Shown: positions 1-8,100 of the stretch, piece after piece
How the letters are laid out: each line of letters opens with the position of its first letter
How positions within the stretch are numbered: position 1 is the first letter of the stretch
Origin: Myceligenerans salitolerans
GTDB taxonomy: Bacteria; Actinomycetota; Actinomycetes; Actinomycetales; Cellulomonadaceae
DNA length: 64,000 nucleotides
Reading direction: 5' to 3'
Assembly (NCBI RefSeq): GCF_017349295.1
Contig: NZ_JAFMPK010000025.1
Location: forward strand, 62,001 to 126,000
Notes under the pieces: model-generated
Database searches by the model: none
Seen by the model: the letters and a program-made list of their open reading frames with translations, nothing else
Told to the model about the DNA's origin: nothing
Position numbers and translations under genes: made by a program

Positions 1-2
1 CC

Positions 3-866
3 ATGGGTGCACAATCGTGGATCGTGACCACCTCCGACGTCGTCCACCTCGACGACCCGGCCGACGAACGGCTCGCGGACTACACGCGCCTCACCGACGT
101 CGCCCTGCGCAGCAAGCACGAGCCCGCCAAGGGCCTCTACATCGCCGAGAGCACCCAGGTGATCCACCGGGCGCTGGAGGCCGGGCACCGGCCCCGGTCG
201 TTCCTCATGGCGCCCCGATGGCTCGGGACCATGGCGGACGCGCTCGCCGCCTGTCCGGGCGTGCCGGTCTACGTGGCCGAGGAGCCCGTGCTGCGGGAGA
301 TCACGGGGTTCCACCTGCACCGCGGTGCGCTCGCCGCGATGCATCGCCCGCCGCTCGCGCCGGTCGCCGAGGTACTCGCCCGTGCGCGCGGGGGCGAGGG
401 GGCACGGCGCGTGGCCGTGCTGGAGGATCTGGTCGACCACACGAACGTCGGTGCCGCGTTCCGGTCGGCCGCCGCGCTCGGGGTGGACGCCGTGCTGGTC
501 ACGCCGCGCTGTGCCGATCCGCTCTACCGCCGCTCGGTGCGGGTCTCGATGGGCACCGTCTTCCAGGTGCCGTGGACGCGGCTGGAGTCGTGGCCGGGCG
601 GTCTGGACCCGCTGCGGGACGCCGGCTTCACGACTGCGGCGCTGGCGCTGAGCGACGACTCGGTCCCGTTGGACGAGTTCGTCGCGCAGATCGCCGCCGG
701 CCGGCACGAGCGCCTCGCGCTGGTGCTGGGTACCGAGGGTGACGGGCTCTCGCACGAGGCGGTCGCCGCGGCCGACACGGTCGTCCGCATTCCCATGGCG
801 GGCGGCGTCGACTCGCTCAATGTCGCGGCGGCATCGGCAGTGGCGTTCTGGGCCACCCGTGCCTGA
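3..866 (+). CDS. TrmH/SpoU-family RNA 2'-O-methyltransferase
   Basis: A 287-residue SPOUT-class methyltransferase that should transfer a methyl group from SAM to a ribose 2'-OH in rRNA or tRNA. The three SpoU motifs are visible. Motif 1 is NVGAAFR (N148 to R154). Motif 2 is the RRSVRVSMGTVFQVPW stretch near residue 180. Motif 3 is made of LGTEGDGLS near 245 and DSLNVAAASAV near 275, which form the SAM-binding knot. An N-terminal substrate-binding extension of about 100 residues precedes the fold, as in TrmH-type enzymes. The ATG lies three bases from the window edge, so the upstream promoter is not seen. The exact target nucleotide cannot be read from the sequence. Confidence 0.9.
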   Translation: MGAQSWIVTTSDVVHLDDPADERLADYTRLTDVALRSKHEPAKGLYIAESTQVIHRALEAGHRPRSFLMAPRWLGTMADALAACPGVPVYVAEEPVLREITGFHLHRGALAAMHRPPLAPVAEVLARARGGEGARRVAVLEDLVDHTNVGAAFRSAAALGVDAVLVTPRCADPLYRRSVRVSMGTVFQVPWTRLESWPGGLDPLRDAGFTTAALALSDDSVPLDEFVAQIAAGRHERLALVLGTEGDGLSHEAVAAADTVVRIPMAGGVDSLNVAAASAVAFWATRA

Positions 867-953
867 AACGCGGCACCTGACTCCGGTGGGATCCTGAGTC
901 GGCTCGCTCGACGTGGCGCGGCATCGGTGCCAGGCGTGTCCGGGGAGGGGGCG

Positions 954-1196
954 TTATCGCACCGCAGGCCGATCGGTGTCTGCCCGCAGGTTCCAGCTCG
1001 CGATGGCGGCGTCGAGGCGAGCCCTCGATGCCACATAGCGGATCATGTCGACCGGGCGGCCCGCGTCGACAACGGAGATGACACTCTCGATCTCGCGCTG
1101 TGCCGCGTCGATCTCACCGAGCAGGTCGTGATGACGTTCGGAATCGGTGTCGGTGGCCGTTCCCGCGGTTGCGCGGCGGTCATTCGAATCGGACAC
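954..1196 (-). CDS. Hypothetical 80-residue protein
   Basis: A small charged protein with a GTG start that overlaps the end of the upstream gene (1180-1770) by 17 nt, so translational coupling is likely. It is acidic and mostly helical, without signal peptide or membrane segment. I do not recognise a family. The tight overlap with a same-strand gene is the main reason to call it real. The next gene downstream (3-866) is on the other strand, and the 87 nt between them show no strong terminator. Confidence 0.5.
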   Translation of the reverse strand: MSDSNDRRATAGTATDTDSERHHDLLGEIDAAQREIESVISVVDAGRPVDMIRYVASRARLDAAIASWNLRADTDRPAVR

Positions 1197-1770
1197 GGTC
1201 TGCCTCGGCTTTCACTCGTGCCGCCCGTGCCGATTCCGCCGTGCTCCACCGAAGGACCTCTTCGGCGCGCCGCGCACGTGCGGCGACGACCTGCTGTTCG
1301 ACGTCTCGCAGCACCGCCGCGATCTCGGTGGCGAGACCGCCGGCGAGCATGGTCAGGTTCGTTCGTGTGATCTCGAGCCGGCGGTCCGCCACCTTGAGGC
1401 CCACCTCCGGGTAGCCCCGCTCGGCAAGCACCGCCAGGGTGCTCGGTCCCTCGATCAGAGCCCGCTCCTCGGGGGATACCCTGCGGGAGAAGACCGCGGC
1501 GACGGTGTACCGCTCCGGCTCGTCGTCCGTGCCCAATTGGTGCGGCAGTGCGGAGTCCAGCACGCCGCGCAGGAAGAGTCCGCCCTTCGTGGCACGGGCG
1601 GGTGCGACGGCGGCCGGGGGAATGGGGACGCCGTCAGTGGCGTGCGGCTCGAACCCGCCGTCGTCGTTCCAGCGCGCGTTCGACGCGTCCTGACGGGGGG
1701 CGGAGGATCTTCCCCTGGTTGGCGGGTCGTTCCGGTCGGCATCCTCGGGGTCAATCCGTTGATCACCCAT
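1180..1770 (-). CDS. Hypothetical 196-residue protein
   Basis: An unrecognised soluble protein. The first 60 residues are polar and probably disordered. The middle contains FLRGVLDSALPHQLG and a compact region with RRVSPEERALIEG. The last 60 residues are an Ala/Arg/Glu-rich helix that could form a coiled coil (AARARRAEEVLRWSTAESAR). No signal peptide or transmembrane segment is seen. It is the first gene of a probable two-gene unit with the 80-residue ORF. The ATG at 1770 has no convincing Shine-Dalgarno sequence, so the start is uncertain. Confidence 0.55.
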   Translation of the reverse strand: MGDQRIDPEDADRNDPPTRGRSSAPRQDASNARWNDDGGFEPHATDGVPIPPAAVAPARATKGGLFLRGVLDSALPHQLGTDDEPERYTVAAVFSRRVSPEERALIEGPSTLAVLAERGYPEVGLKVADRRLEITRTNLTMLAGGLATEIAAVLRDVEQQVVAARARRAEEVLRWSTAESARAARVKAEADRVRFE

Positions 1771-1891
1771 ATTTCGAGGCTACACCTGACGAGCGTCGAC
1801 CGGCCGGCTGGTATGGGTGGGTTGTCAACACGTCGACGCGCTCGCCTTCGACCGGCCGGGAGCCGCCGCGGTCCATGACGTCCGAGTCTCG

Positions 1892-2716
1892 TCAGTCCAG
1901 GACCTCCGGCTCGCTTGCGTCCGCCACCGGCCGAGCGAGCCTCTGCCGTTCCGCCCATGCGTCGAACTCCGCCTGGATCTCCATCTCGGTCGCGCTCGGC
2001 CAGGCGGCCGCCACGATGAGCAGTGCCACGGTGCTGGCCACGATCCCGCCCATCAGGGGGACCACGAGCTGCGTGGCGGGCAGGCCGATCGAGGGCGTCT
2101 CGATCGGTGTGCCCAGGAGGCGGTAGGAGGTGATGCGCATCGCGGCCATCCCCGTGTAGTGCATGCCGGACACGGCGAGGCCCATCACGATCGTCGCCAC
2201 CGCCCCGGCGCCCGCGCCGCGCACCCTGACGGAGAGCCAGAGCGCCCCCGTGGCGGCGCCCATCGCGATGATGACGGAGATGACGACGAGGAGCGGGTCG
2301 TAGGCGATGTCGACGCCCACGTGCATCGCCGCCATGCCCATGTAGTGCATGACCGCGATGCCGAGGCCCGCGACGATCCCGCCCCCGAGCAGGGCGGCGG
2401 TGCCGTCGGGCCTGTGGTGCACGAGGAACAGGCCGACGGCGACGACGGCCACGGCGAGGAGCATGGAGGCGACCGTGGTGGACACGTCGTAGTGGATCTG
2501 TGCGCCCCGCACGGAGAACCCCAGCATGGCGACGAAGTGCATGACCCAGATGCCCGTGCCGCCGATCGCGACCGCGCCGAGCAGCAGCCACACCGTGCGT
2601 GCGGTGCCGGTCGTGACACGGGCGCGGGCGGTGCAGGACAGCCCCACGCCGCAGCCGGCGCAGGACAGGGCGAAGGACAGCAACGGCGTCAGGGCGCCGT
2701 AGGTGAAATGGTCCAT
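1892..2716 (-). CDS. MHYT-domain integral membrane sensor
   Basis: A 274-residue multi-pass membrane protein with about seven helices and three MHYT-type motifs (MHFVAML, MHYMGMAAMHV, MHYTGMAAMR). In this family the conserved Met and His residues are proposed to bind a copper ion that senses O2, CO or NO. Unlike many MHYT proteins it has no GGDEF/EAL output domain; the C-terminus is a short charged tail. The ATG at 2716 was chosen because the domain starts immediately after it. The open frame continues to 2839, but that extension is Arg/Ser/Pro-rich and looks non-coding. It is divergent from the siderophore-interacting protein gene. Confidence 0.85.
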   Translation of the reverse strand: MDHFTYGALTPLLSFALSCAGCGVGLSCTARARVTTGTARTVWLLLGAVAIGGTGIWVMHFVAMLGFSVRGAQIHYDVSTTVASMLLAVAVVAVGLFLVHHRPDGTAALLGGGIVAGLGIAVMHYMGMAAMHVGVDIAYDPLLVVISVIIAMGAATGALWLSVRVRGAGAGAVATIVMGLAVSGMHYTGMAAMRITSYRLLGTPIETPSIGLPATQLVVPLMGGIVASTVALLIVAAAWPSATEMEIQAEFDAWAERQRLARPVADASEPEVLD

Positions 2717-2879
2717 CGAGGCGTCGCCACACTCTCCGTCCGCTCCGGTCCTCGGCCTCTGGGGGGCCGAGCTGGGACATGCGGAACGGGCACTCGCGCA
2801 GAGACTAAGGGGGAGGCGCGCGTCGTGCCAGCAAAACACGGTCCATGTCCCGGACCTGGGTTGCCACCAGGGGTCGAGG

Positions 2880-2898
2880 TGAGGTTAGGCTTACCATC
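2880..2898 (+). promoter_or_regulatory. Candidate IdeR/DmdR iron box
   Basis: The 19 nt ending at 2898 (core GAGGTTAGGCTTACC) match the actinobacterial iron-box consensus TTAGGTTAGGCTAACCTAA at 14 of 19 positions by eye. The box directly abuts the GTG start of the siderophore-interacting protein gene. This fits Fe(II)-IdeR repression of an iron-release enzyme. No ribosome-binding site fits between box and start, so the mRNA may be leaderless. Confidence 0.7.
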
Positions 2899-3840
2899 GT
2901 GACGATCCAGAGCGCCGCGACCGCCCCGACCCCGTACCGGATGTTCGACGTCGAGGTGGCCCGGGTCACACGGCTGTGTCCCTCGTTCGTCCGGGTGACG
3001 TTCACCGGCGCCGATCTCGGGCGGTTCGCGGACAACGGGCACGACCAGCGCATCAAGCTGCTGCTCCCGGACCCGTCGGGTGGCTGGGACCACCTCCTGC
3101 GGGACGACCCGAACTGGTTCACCGCCTGGCGCGAGCTTCCCGCCGAACGGCGCAACCCGCTGCGTACCTACACGGTGCGCGCGGTGCGCCAGGACCGTGG
3201 CGAGGTCGACGTGGACATGGTGCTGCACGGCGACTCCGGCCCGGCCTCGCGCTGGGCCACGGCCGCCCGCGCGGGCGAGCCGCTGGTGATCATGGGCCCG
3301 GACGCGCACTACGAGGGCCCGCACGGCGGGCGCGAGTTCGCACCGCCGGCGCGCAGCCACGCCCTGCTGCTGGCGGGCGACGAGACGGCCGTCCCGGCCA
3401 TCGCCGCGATCTGCGAGGGACTGCCCGCGGACGCCGTCGGTGAGGTCTTCCTCGAGGTGCCGCATCCCGAGGACGGCTGGGTGGTCGCCGCGCCGGAGGG
3501 CGTGCGCGTGACCTGGCTCGCCCGCGACGGTGCCGCGCACGGCGACCTCCTGGTCCCCGCGGTGCGCGCCGCGGCGGACCGGATGCTGGCGATGGGCGTT
3601 CGCCCCTCGGTGCTGCCGGACGAGCCGGCCGACATCGACGTCGACTCCGAGATCCTGTGGGAGGTGCCCGTCGACGCCACCGGCGCGCCCCTGGTGCAGG
3701 ACACGGTGCTGTACGCCTGGCTCGCGGGCGAGGCGGGTGTCATCAAGGCGCTGCGCCGCTACCTGGTGGGCGAGTGCGGGGTGGACCGCAAGTCCGTCGC
3801 GTTCATGGGCTACTGGCGCAAGGGCCGCGCCGAGATCTGA
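2899..3840 (+). CDS. Siderophore-interacting protein (ferric-siderophore reductase)
   Basis: A 313-residue flavoprotein of the ViuB/SIP family that releases iron from imported ferric siderophores with NAD(P)H or ferredoxin. An N-terminal FAD-binding barrel carries the RTYTVR motif (from R89) and the region [10 protein letters not shown]. It is followed by a ferredoxin-reductase-like C-terminal domain with [12 protein letters not shown] and the family's closing signature FMGYWRKG. The GTG at 2899 is preferred because homology starts near it and the iron box ends at 2898. The longer frame from 2845 would run through the operator. Regulation by iron is inferred from the box. It stands alone, followed by 117 nt before the next gene. 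Confidence 0.92.
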   Translation: MTIQSAATAPTPYRMFDVEVARVTRLCPSFVRVTFTGADLGRFADNGHDQRIKLLLPDPSGGWDHLLRDDPNWFTAWRELPAERRNPLRTYTVRAVRQDRGEVDVDMVLHGDSGPASRWATAARAGEPLVIMGPDAHYEGPHGGREFAPPARSHALLLAGDETAVPAIAAICEGLPADAVGEVFLEVPHPEDGWVVAAPEGVRVTWLARDGAAHGDLLVPAVRAAADRMLAMGVRPSVLPDEPADIDVDSEILWEVPVDATGAPLVQDTVLYAWLAGEAGVIKALRRYLVGECGVDRKSVAFMGYWRKGRAEI

Positions 3841-3957
3841 TCCCGCCCGGCGGTCTCCGCCGCCCTGCACGGCCGCCGCCTGCGGGTATTCGCGCCGTGG
3901 GCACCGGAATGTGGTAAATATCGGATTGCTCCGTTCGGCGATGGACAGAGGAGTCCG

Positions 3958-5868
3958 ATGTCAGGCGCGATCGACGAGCACCGTGGCGAGCCCGACGGCG
4001 GCGAGCAGAGCACTGCCCGGGGCCAGCTGGTTCTCCTGCTCGACCTGCTGGCGACGGTGATGGCCATGCTGGCGACCTGGGTGACGGTCCAGGTGCTGTC
4101 GAACGCCTTGCTGGCGGCCGCCGCGGTGGTCCTCCTCGTCGCCCTCGCGGTCGTGCTGTGGTTCTACTCCTGGTTCCGCCGCAGGTGGCGGTGGATGGTC
4201 GGGGCGCTGGGCACGGTCTCGGGCCTGGCCCTGGTGGTCCTGCTGGTTCTTCACCACGAACGTCTGGCGACGTGGTGGGACCGGGTGCAGGAGTGCGGCG
4301 ACCCGACCGAGCTCGCCGTCATGGTCCCGCGGCACGACGCCACCGGTCTCGCGGAGGTGGCGCGGCGGTTCGAACGCGAGCACTCGCCTCACGGCTGTCC
4401 CGACCACCACGTGCGGGTGTTCGGCGTCGACTGGTCCACGACGGCCGACTCCCTGCGGGCAGGATGGGGAGACCCGCAGGACGGGCAGGGTGACGGCCTG
4501 ACGCCCTTGCGCGACGTCGGTCCTCGTCCGGACGCGCTGGTCGTGGAGTCGAGTGCGCAGGCCGCCCCCGTGGCCGACGGCGCGGACGGGCGCCTGATCG
4601 GCGGGACCCCGTTGGTCGTGGCCGTACCCGAGGAGTTCGGGGACGACGTCGCCCGGCTCGTCCGTGCCGGCGACGGCGTCGCCGAGGTGCTGGGTGCCGC
4701 CCGGGCGGCCGGCCTGGACGTGGTTCGCGCCAACCCGGACTCGTCGTTCGCGGCCGCACGCCACACCCACGCGTTGTACGCGCCGGAGAGCTTCGGCGAG
4801 ATCGGGGAACGCAAGGCGCTGGAGCGTGACATCGGCCGCGCACTGGAGAATGCCGGTCTGCCGCTCGGGGACGACGTCGCGCTCCTGTGCGGTGTCGCGT
4901 CCTCGGGCTCCGGGAACACCGCTCTCCCGGTCGCCGTGCTGACGACCGAGCACGCGCTCCTGTCGTTCCGGCGGACGGGCGGCTGCCCGGCGGACCGGTC
5001 GCCGGGGACCATGCGCGCGCTGTATCCGGCCGACACGGGAAGCCTCGACTACCATGTGATGACGACCGGTACCGGGTCCGGCCGGGCGGTCGAGGCCGCC
5101 GACGCCTTCGCCACCTGGCTGACGGGGGATCGGGGGCAGGCCGCTCTGCGGGAGGAGCTGCGGATCCGTGACGTCAGCGGACGGCTGCCCGCCGATCCCG
5201 GTCCAGGGGTCGACGACTCGCCGGTGGACCCGGAGAAGCTGCGGGTGGCGCACACCCGGATCGAGGCGACGCTCGGCGACCACCAGCGGGCGCGGCGTCC
5301 CGCCCGGGTGCTGGTGCTGATGGACGCCTCGGCCTCCATGGCGACACCCGCCGACGTCGGCTCGGCCCGCATTGATGTCGCCGTCGCCGGCGTGCTCGCG
5401 GCGGCCGAGCACGTGGACGGGCGGGACGAACTGGGGCTGTGGACGTTCCACGGGTCTCCCGCGTCGAGTCCGGAGACCCTGGTCGACCTCGGCGGCGAGG
5501 ACGTCGCGGGCGAGCTCGCTCGTGTCCGGCCGTCGGGCGGCACGCCGCTGTACGACGGGATCGAGGAGGCCCTTTCCTTCCTGGGGGACGGCGCGGACGG
5601 CTCGGACCTCCGGGCGGTGGTGGTGCTCACGGACGGGGAGGACGACCCGGGCGGTTCGGCGCCGACGGTTGGCCCGGAGCGTCTCGTGGCGCGAGGCGCG
5701 GGCGCCACGGGGGTGCGCCTGTACGCGGTCGCCGTGGGTGAGGCGTCGTGCCGGAGGACCGATCTGGCACGCATCACCGCCGCGTGGAACGGGGCGTGCC
5801 ACGAGAGCTCGCTCGCGGGGCTCGACCTGACGATGGACCGGCTCTTCACCCAGCTCGGAGGGCGATGA
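3958..5868 (+). CDS. Membrane-anchored substrate-binding and VWA-domain protein
   Basis: A 636-residue protein with three predicted transmembrane helices in residues 20-110. These are followed by a periplasmic-binding-like domain (about 115-420, with SGNTALPVAVLTTE and an ATWLTGDRGQ-type closing region) and a C-terminal von Willebrand A domain. The VWA metal site (MIDAS) is intact: D456-A-S-A-S, the Thr of GGTPLYDG and the Asp of LTDGEDD. VWA domains of this kind bind protein partners through a divalent metal. Its stop overlaps the start of the Tat-exported binding protein (ATGATGA), so the two should be made together. The ligand is unknown. Confidence 0.8.
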   Translation: MSGAIDEHRGEPDGGEQSTARGQLVLLLDLLATVMAMLATWVTVQVLSNALLAAAAVVLLVALAVVLWFYSWFRRRWRWMVGALGTVSGLALVVLLVLHHERLATWWDRVQECGDPTELAVMVPRHDATGLAEVARRFEREHSPHGCPDHHVRVFGVDWSTTADSLRAGWGDPQDGQGDGLTPLRDVGPRPDALVVESSAQAAPVADGADGRLIGGTPLVVAVPEEFGDDVARLVRAGDGVAEVLGAARAAGLDVVRANPDSSFAAARHTHALYAPESFGEIGERKALERDIGRALENAGLPLGDDVALLCGVASSGSGNTALPVAVLTTEHALLSFRRTGGCPADRSPGTMRALYPADTGSLDYHVMTTGTGSGRAVEAADAFATWLTGDRGQAALREELRIRDVSGRLPADPGPGVDDSPVDPEKLRVAHTRIEATLGDHQRARRPARVLVLMDASASMATPADVGSARIDVAVAGVLAAAEHVDGRDELGLWTFHGSPASSPETLVDLGGEDVAGELARVRPSGGTPLYDGIEEALSFLGDGADGSDLRAVVVLTDGEDDPGGSAPTVGPERLVARGAGATGVRLYAVAVGEASCRRTDLARITAAWNGACHESSLAGLDLTMDRLFTQLGGR

Positions 5869-7241
5869 TGCACGATCTGCTCTCCCGTCGCGGGTTCCTC
5901 GTCGGAGTGGGCGCTCTGGCCGGAGCGTGTGCCGCCGCGGGGCTGCTCCCCTTGCTGGAGAGGGGCCGGTCCATGGAGAAGCTCGCCGCCGGCCATGTCC
6001 TGACCGTGCTCAGCGGCCGGGACGAGTCGGACGGCCGGCAGCGCCACGCGTTGATCGATCTCTGGAACCGCCACTACGGCCAGGCGCATCCGGCACGGCT
6101 CGTCGAGGTCTCGAGCAACGCGGACCTGGCGTACAGCACGCTGCTGTCCACCGCCCAGGCGGGCGATGCTCACGTGGACGTCTACAACCTCGACATCCCG
6201 TGGGTGCCGTTGTTCGCCGAGCGGGGCTACGTCCGGGAGCTGGACGGGGTCGAGCGGGCGGGCTTCCTGGCGGCTCCGTGGGGCGCCGGGGTCTGGGACG
6301 GCCGGCTCCACGCGTTGCCGTTCAACTCGGACGTCGGCCTGCTGTACTACAACGCCGACCTGCTGGACGAGTACCACCGCCGTACCGGCGGCACCCCCGG
6401 GCCCGGCTTCCTGCCCGAGCGGTGGCCGGACCTCGCGGACCTCGCGCGGACGGTGGCCGAACGTCTCGCGGGTGTCCGCGCGCCGGACCGGCCTGCCGTG
6501 GAGGCCGGGATCGCCCTCCAGCTCTCCGACTACGAGGGGTTCACGGTCGGGGTCTGGGAGGCGCTGGAGTCCGCGGGCGCCGTGTCGCTCGACCACGCGG
6601 GGTACCCGGTGCTCGGGGACGGCGCCGGGGACGCGCTGGCGCGGATGGCGGGCTGGCTGGGCACTGCCGTCCTGGAGGACTCGCTGGCGTTCGACGAGCA
6701 GGGGTCGCTCGCTGCCTTCGTGGCCGGCCGGACGGTCTTCCTGCGGCACTGGCCACGGGCGCTGCGTGTACTGCGCGGAGCGGATGCCGCACCGTTCCGC
6801 GTGGGCATGGCGAGGCTGCCTGGCGCGGTGCTCGGCGGGCAGAGCCTCGCGATCTCCACCGCGTCACGGTATCCCGTGGCGGCCCAGCGGCTCGTCGAGT
6901 TCCTCACGAACGAGCGCAGCCAGCAGATGCTCTTCGAGCGCGGGGGCTTCGCGTCCTCCCGGTGGGCCCCGTACGACGACCCCTCGGCGTCGTGGGCGCC
7001 GGCCGCCGAGGAGCCCTCCGAGAGCACGTCGGTCGTGGTGCCGTCGGCCGACGACGCGAAGCGTGTGCTCTCGGACGCGCTCGACACCGCGTCGAGCCGT
7101 CCTCGGCTGCTGCACTACGCGGTGTTCAGCGAGTCGTTCCGTGCCCACGTCCGGCCCGTGCTGGCCGGGGACCGACCTCCGGATCCCGGGCGCCTCGCCG
7201 AGGTGGTCGAGGCCGCCGTGCACGGGAAGGTCGTGTGGTGA
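5865..7241 (+). CDS. Tat-exported extracellular solute-binding protein (family 1-like)
   Basis: A 458-residue protein with a twin-arginine signal (SRRGFLVG, R8-R9) and a hydrophobic stretch rich in Ala/Gly. The only Cys near it (LAGAC) is a poor lipobox, so lipidation is unsure. The mature part has the fold features of sugar-type binding proteins, including LPFNSDVGLLYYNADLLDEY and FDEQGSLAAFVAGRTVF. No permease or ATPase gene lies nearby. Together with its coupled VWA partner it may work as a sensor or adhesion pair rather than an importer (inference). The start was set at the ATGATG overlapping the upstream stop. Confidence 0.8.
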   Translation: MMHDLLSRRGFLVGVGALAGACAAAGLLPLLERGRSMEKLAAGHVLTVLSGRDESDGRQRHALIDLWNRHYGQAHPARLVEVSSNADLAYSTLLSTAQAGDAHVDVYNLDIPWVPLFAERGYVRELDGVERAGFLAAPWGAGVWDGRLHALPFNSDVGLLYYNADLLDEYHRRTGGTPGPGFLPERWPDLADLARTVAERLAGVRAPDRPAVEAGIALQLSDYEGFTVGVWEALESAGAVSLDHAGYPVLGDGAGDALARMAGWLGTAVLEDSLAFDEQGSLAAFVAGRTVFLRHWPRALRVLRGADAAPFRVGMARLPGAVLGGQSLAISTASRYPVAAQRLVEFLTNERSQQMLFERGGFASSRWAPYDDPSASWAPAAEEPSESTSVVVPSADDAKRVLSDALDTASSRPRLLHYAVFSESFRAHVRPVLAGDRPPDPGRLAEVVEAAVHGKVVW

Positions 7242-7282
7242 GGCGGGCCTGAGCCGCCGGAGCGCAGTCCTGGCCAGTGCGG

Positions 7283-7314
7283 TTGACAGGCGAACGACAC
7301 CACTGTGTACTGAT
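7283..7314 (+). promoter_or_regulatory. Putative promoter of the imuA-imuB-dnaE2 operon
   Basis: A consensus -35 hexamer TTGACA (7283-7288) is followed after 17 nt by TGTACT (7306-7311) as the likely -10. The SOS box starts 10 nt further on, so LexA bound there would block promoter clearance. Confidence 0.55.
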
Positions 7315-7321
7315 GAGGTCA

Positions 7322-7337
7322 TCGAACACGTGTTCGA
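7322..7337 (+). promoter_or_regulatory. LexA (SOS) box
   Basis: A perfect 16-nt palindrome TCGAACACGTGTTCGA matching the actinobacterial/Gram-positive SOS box TCGAAC-N4-GTTCGA, 61 nt before the imuA start codon. It predicts DNA-damage induction of the mutagenesis cassette. Confidence 0.93.
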
Positions 7338-7398
7338 TGTCGTGAACATCAGTCTTGCTCGACCGGCCCGTTCCGGCAGCACCATCGCTGGAGGGCAG

Positions 7399-8100
7399 AT
7401 GACCGCTATCCCTCAGGCCGTCCCGGAGTACGACGAGGAGCAGCACGCGGCGCGGCACGGCCGCGCGCTGAGCGCCCTGCGAGCCGTCGAGACGCGTACC
7501 GGCGTCCGCGCACACACCCCCGCGCGGCGGCAGGAGCCCGGGCCGGGAGCGGCGATCCTGCCGGTCGGCCCCGCGGTGGCACACCTGCTGCCCGACGCCG
7601 GCCTCGTCGCCGGGACCACCGTGGTGGTGTCGGGGTCGACGACGCTGCTGCTCGCCCTGCTGGCCGCCCCGTCACGCGCGGGCGCGTGGACGGTGTTCAC
7701 CGGCCACCCGGAGGTGGGGCTGGCCGCCGCCGCCGGAGCCGGATGCGCCCTGGACCGCGTCCTCTGCGTCCCGGACCCGGGCGCGGACGCCCCGGCCGTG
7801 CTTGCCGCCCTCCTGGACGGGATGGACCTCGTGGTCGTCGGCCCCCGTGCGGCTCTCCTGGACGCCGACCGCCGCCGCCTCACGGCGCGCGCCCGGGAAC
7901 GGGGCACGGTACTGCTCGTCGCACAGGACGCCGCCTGGCCCGGCGCGCACGTCGTCCTGTCCGCGGGCCCCGGCACCTGGGAGGGCGTCGACCACGGCGC
8001 GGGCCATCTGCGGCGCCGCACCCTGACCGTGTACCGCACGGGCCGTGGCGACGCCGCCCGTCCGGCCGCCCTGCGCTGCACCCCGGTGGCGGCGGGATGA
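7399..8100 (+). CDS. imuA: ImuA-type accessory protein of the SOS mutasome
   Basis: A 233-residue protein of the RecA/SulA-like group that accompanies imuB and dnaE2 (called ImuA' in mycobacteria). It probably helps assemble the translesion polymerase complex on damaged DNA. The RecA-like strand pattern is visible, but the P-loop is degenerate: VVSGSTTLLLALL has no GK[ST], so ATP binding is doubtful. The ATG at 7399 is used because it follows the SOS box and fits family length; the open frame reaches far upstream only by chance. The stop overlaps the imuB start (ATGA). Confidence 0.82.
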   Translation: MTAIPQAVPEYDEEQHAARHGRALSALRAVETRTGVRAHTPARRQEPGPGAAILPVGPAVAHLLPDAGLVAGTTVVVSGSTTLLLALLAAPSRAGAWTVFTGHPEVGLAAAAGAGCALDRVLCVPDPGADAPAVLAALLDGMDLVVVGPRAALLDADRRRLTARARERGTVLLVAQDAAWPGAHVVLSAGPGTWEGVDHGAGHLRRRTLTVYRTGRGDAARPAALRCTPVAAG

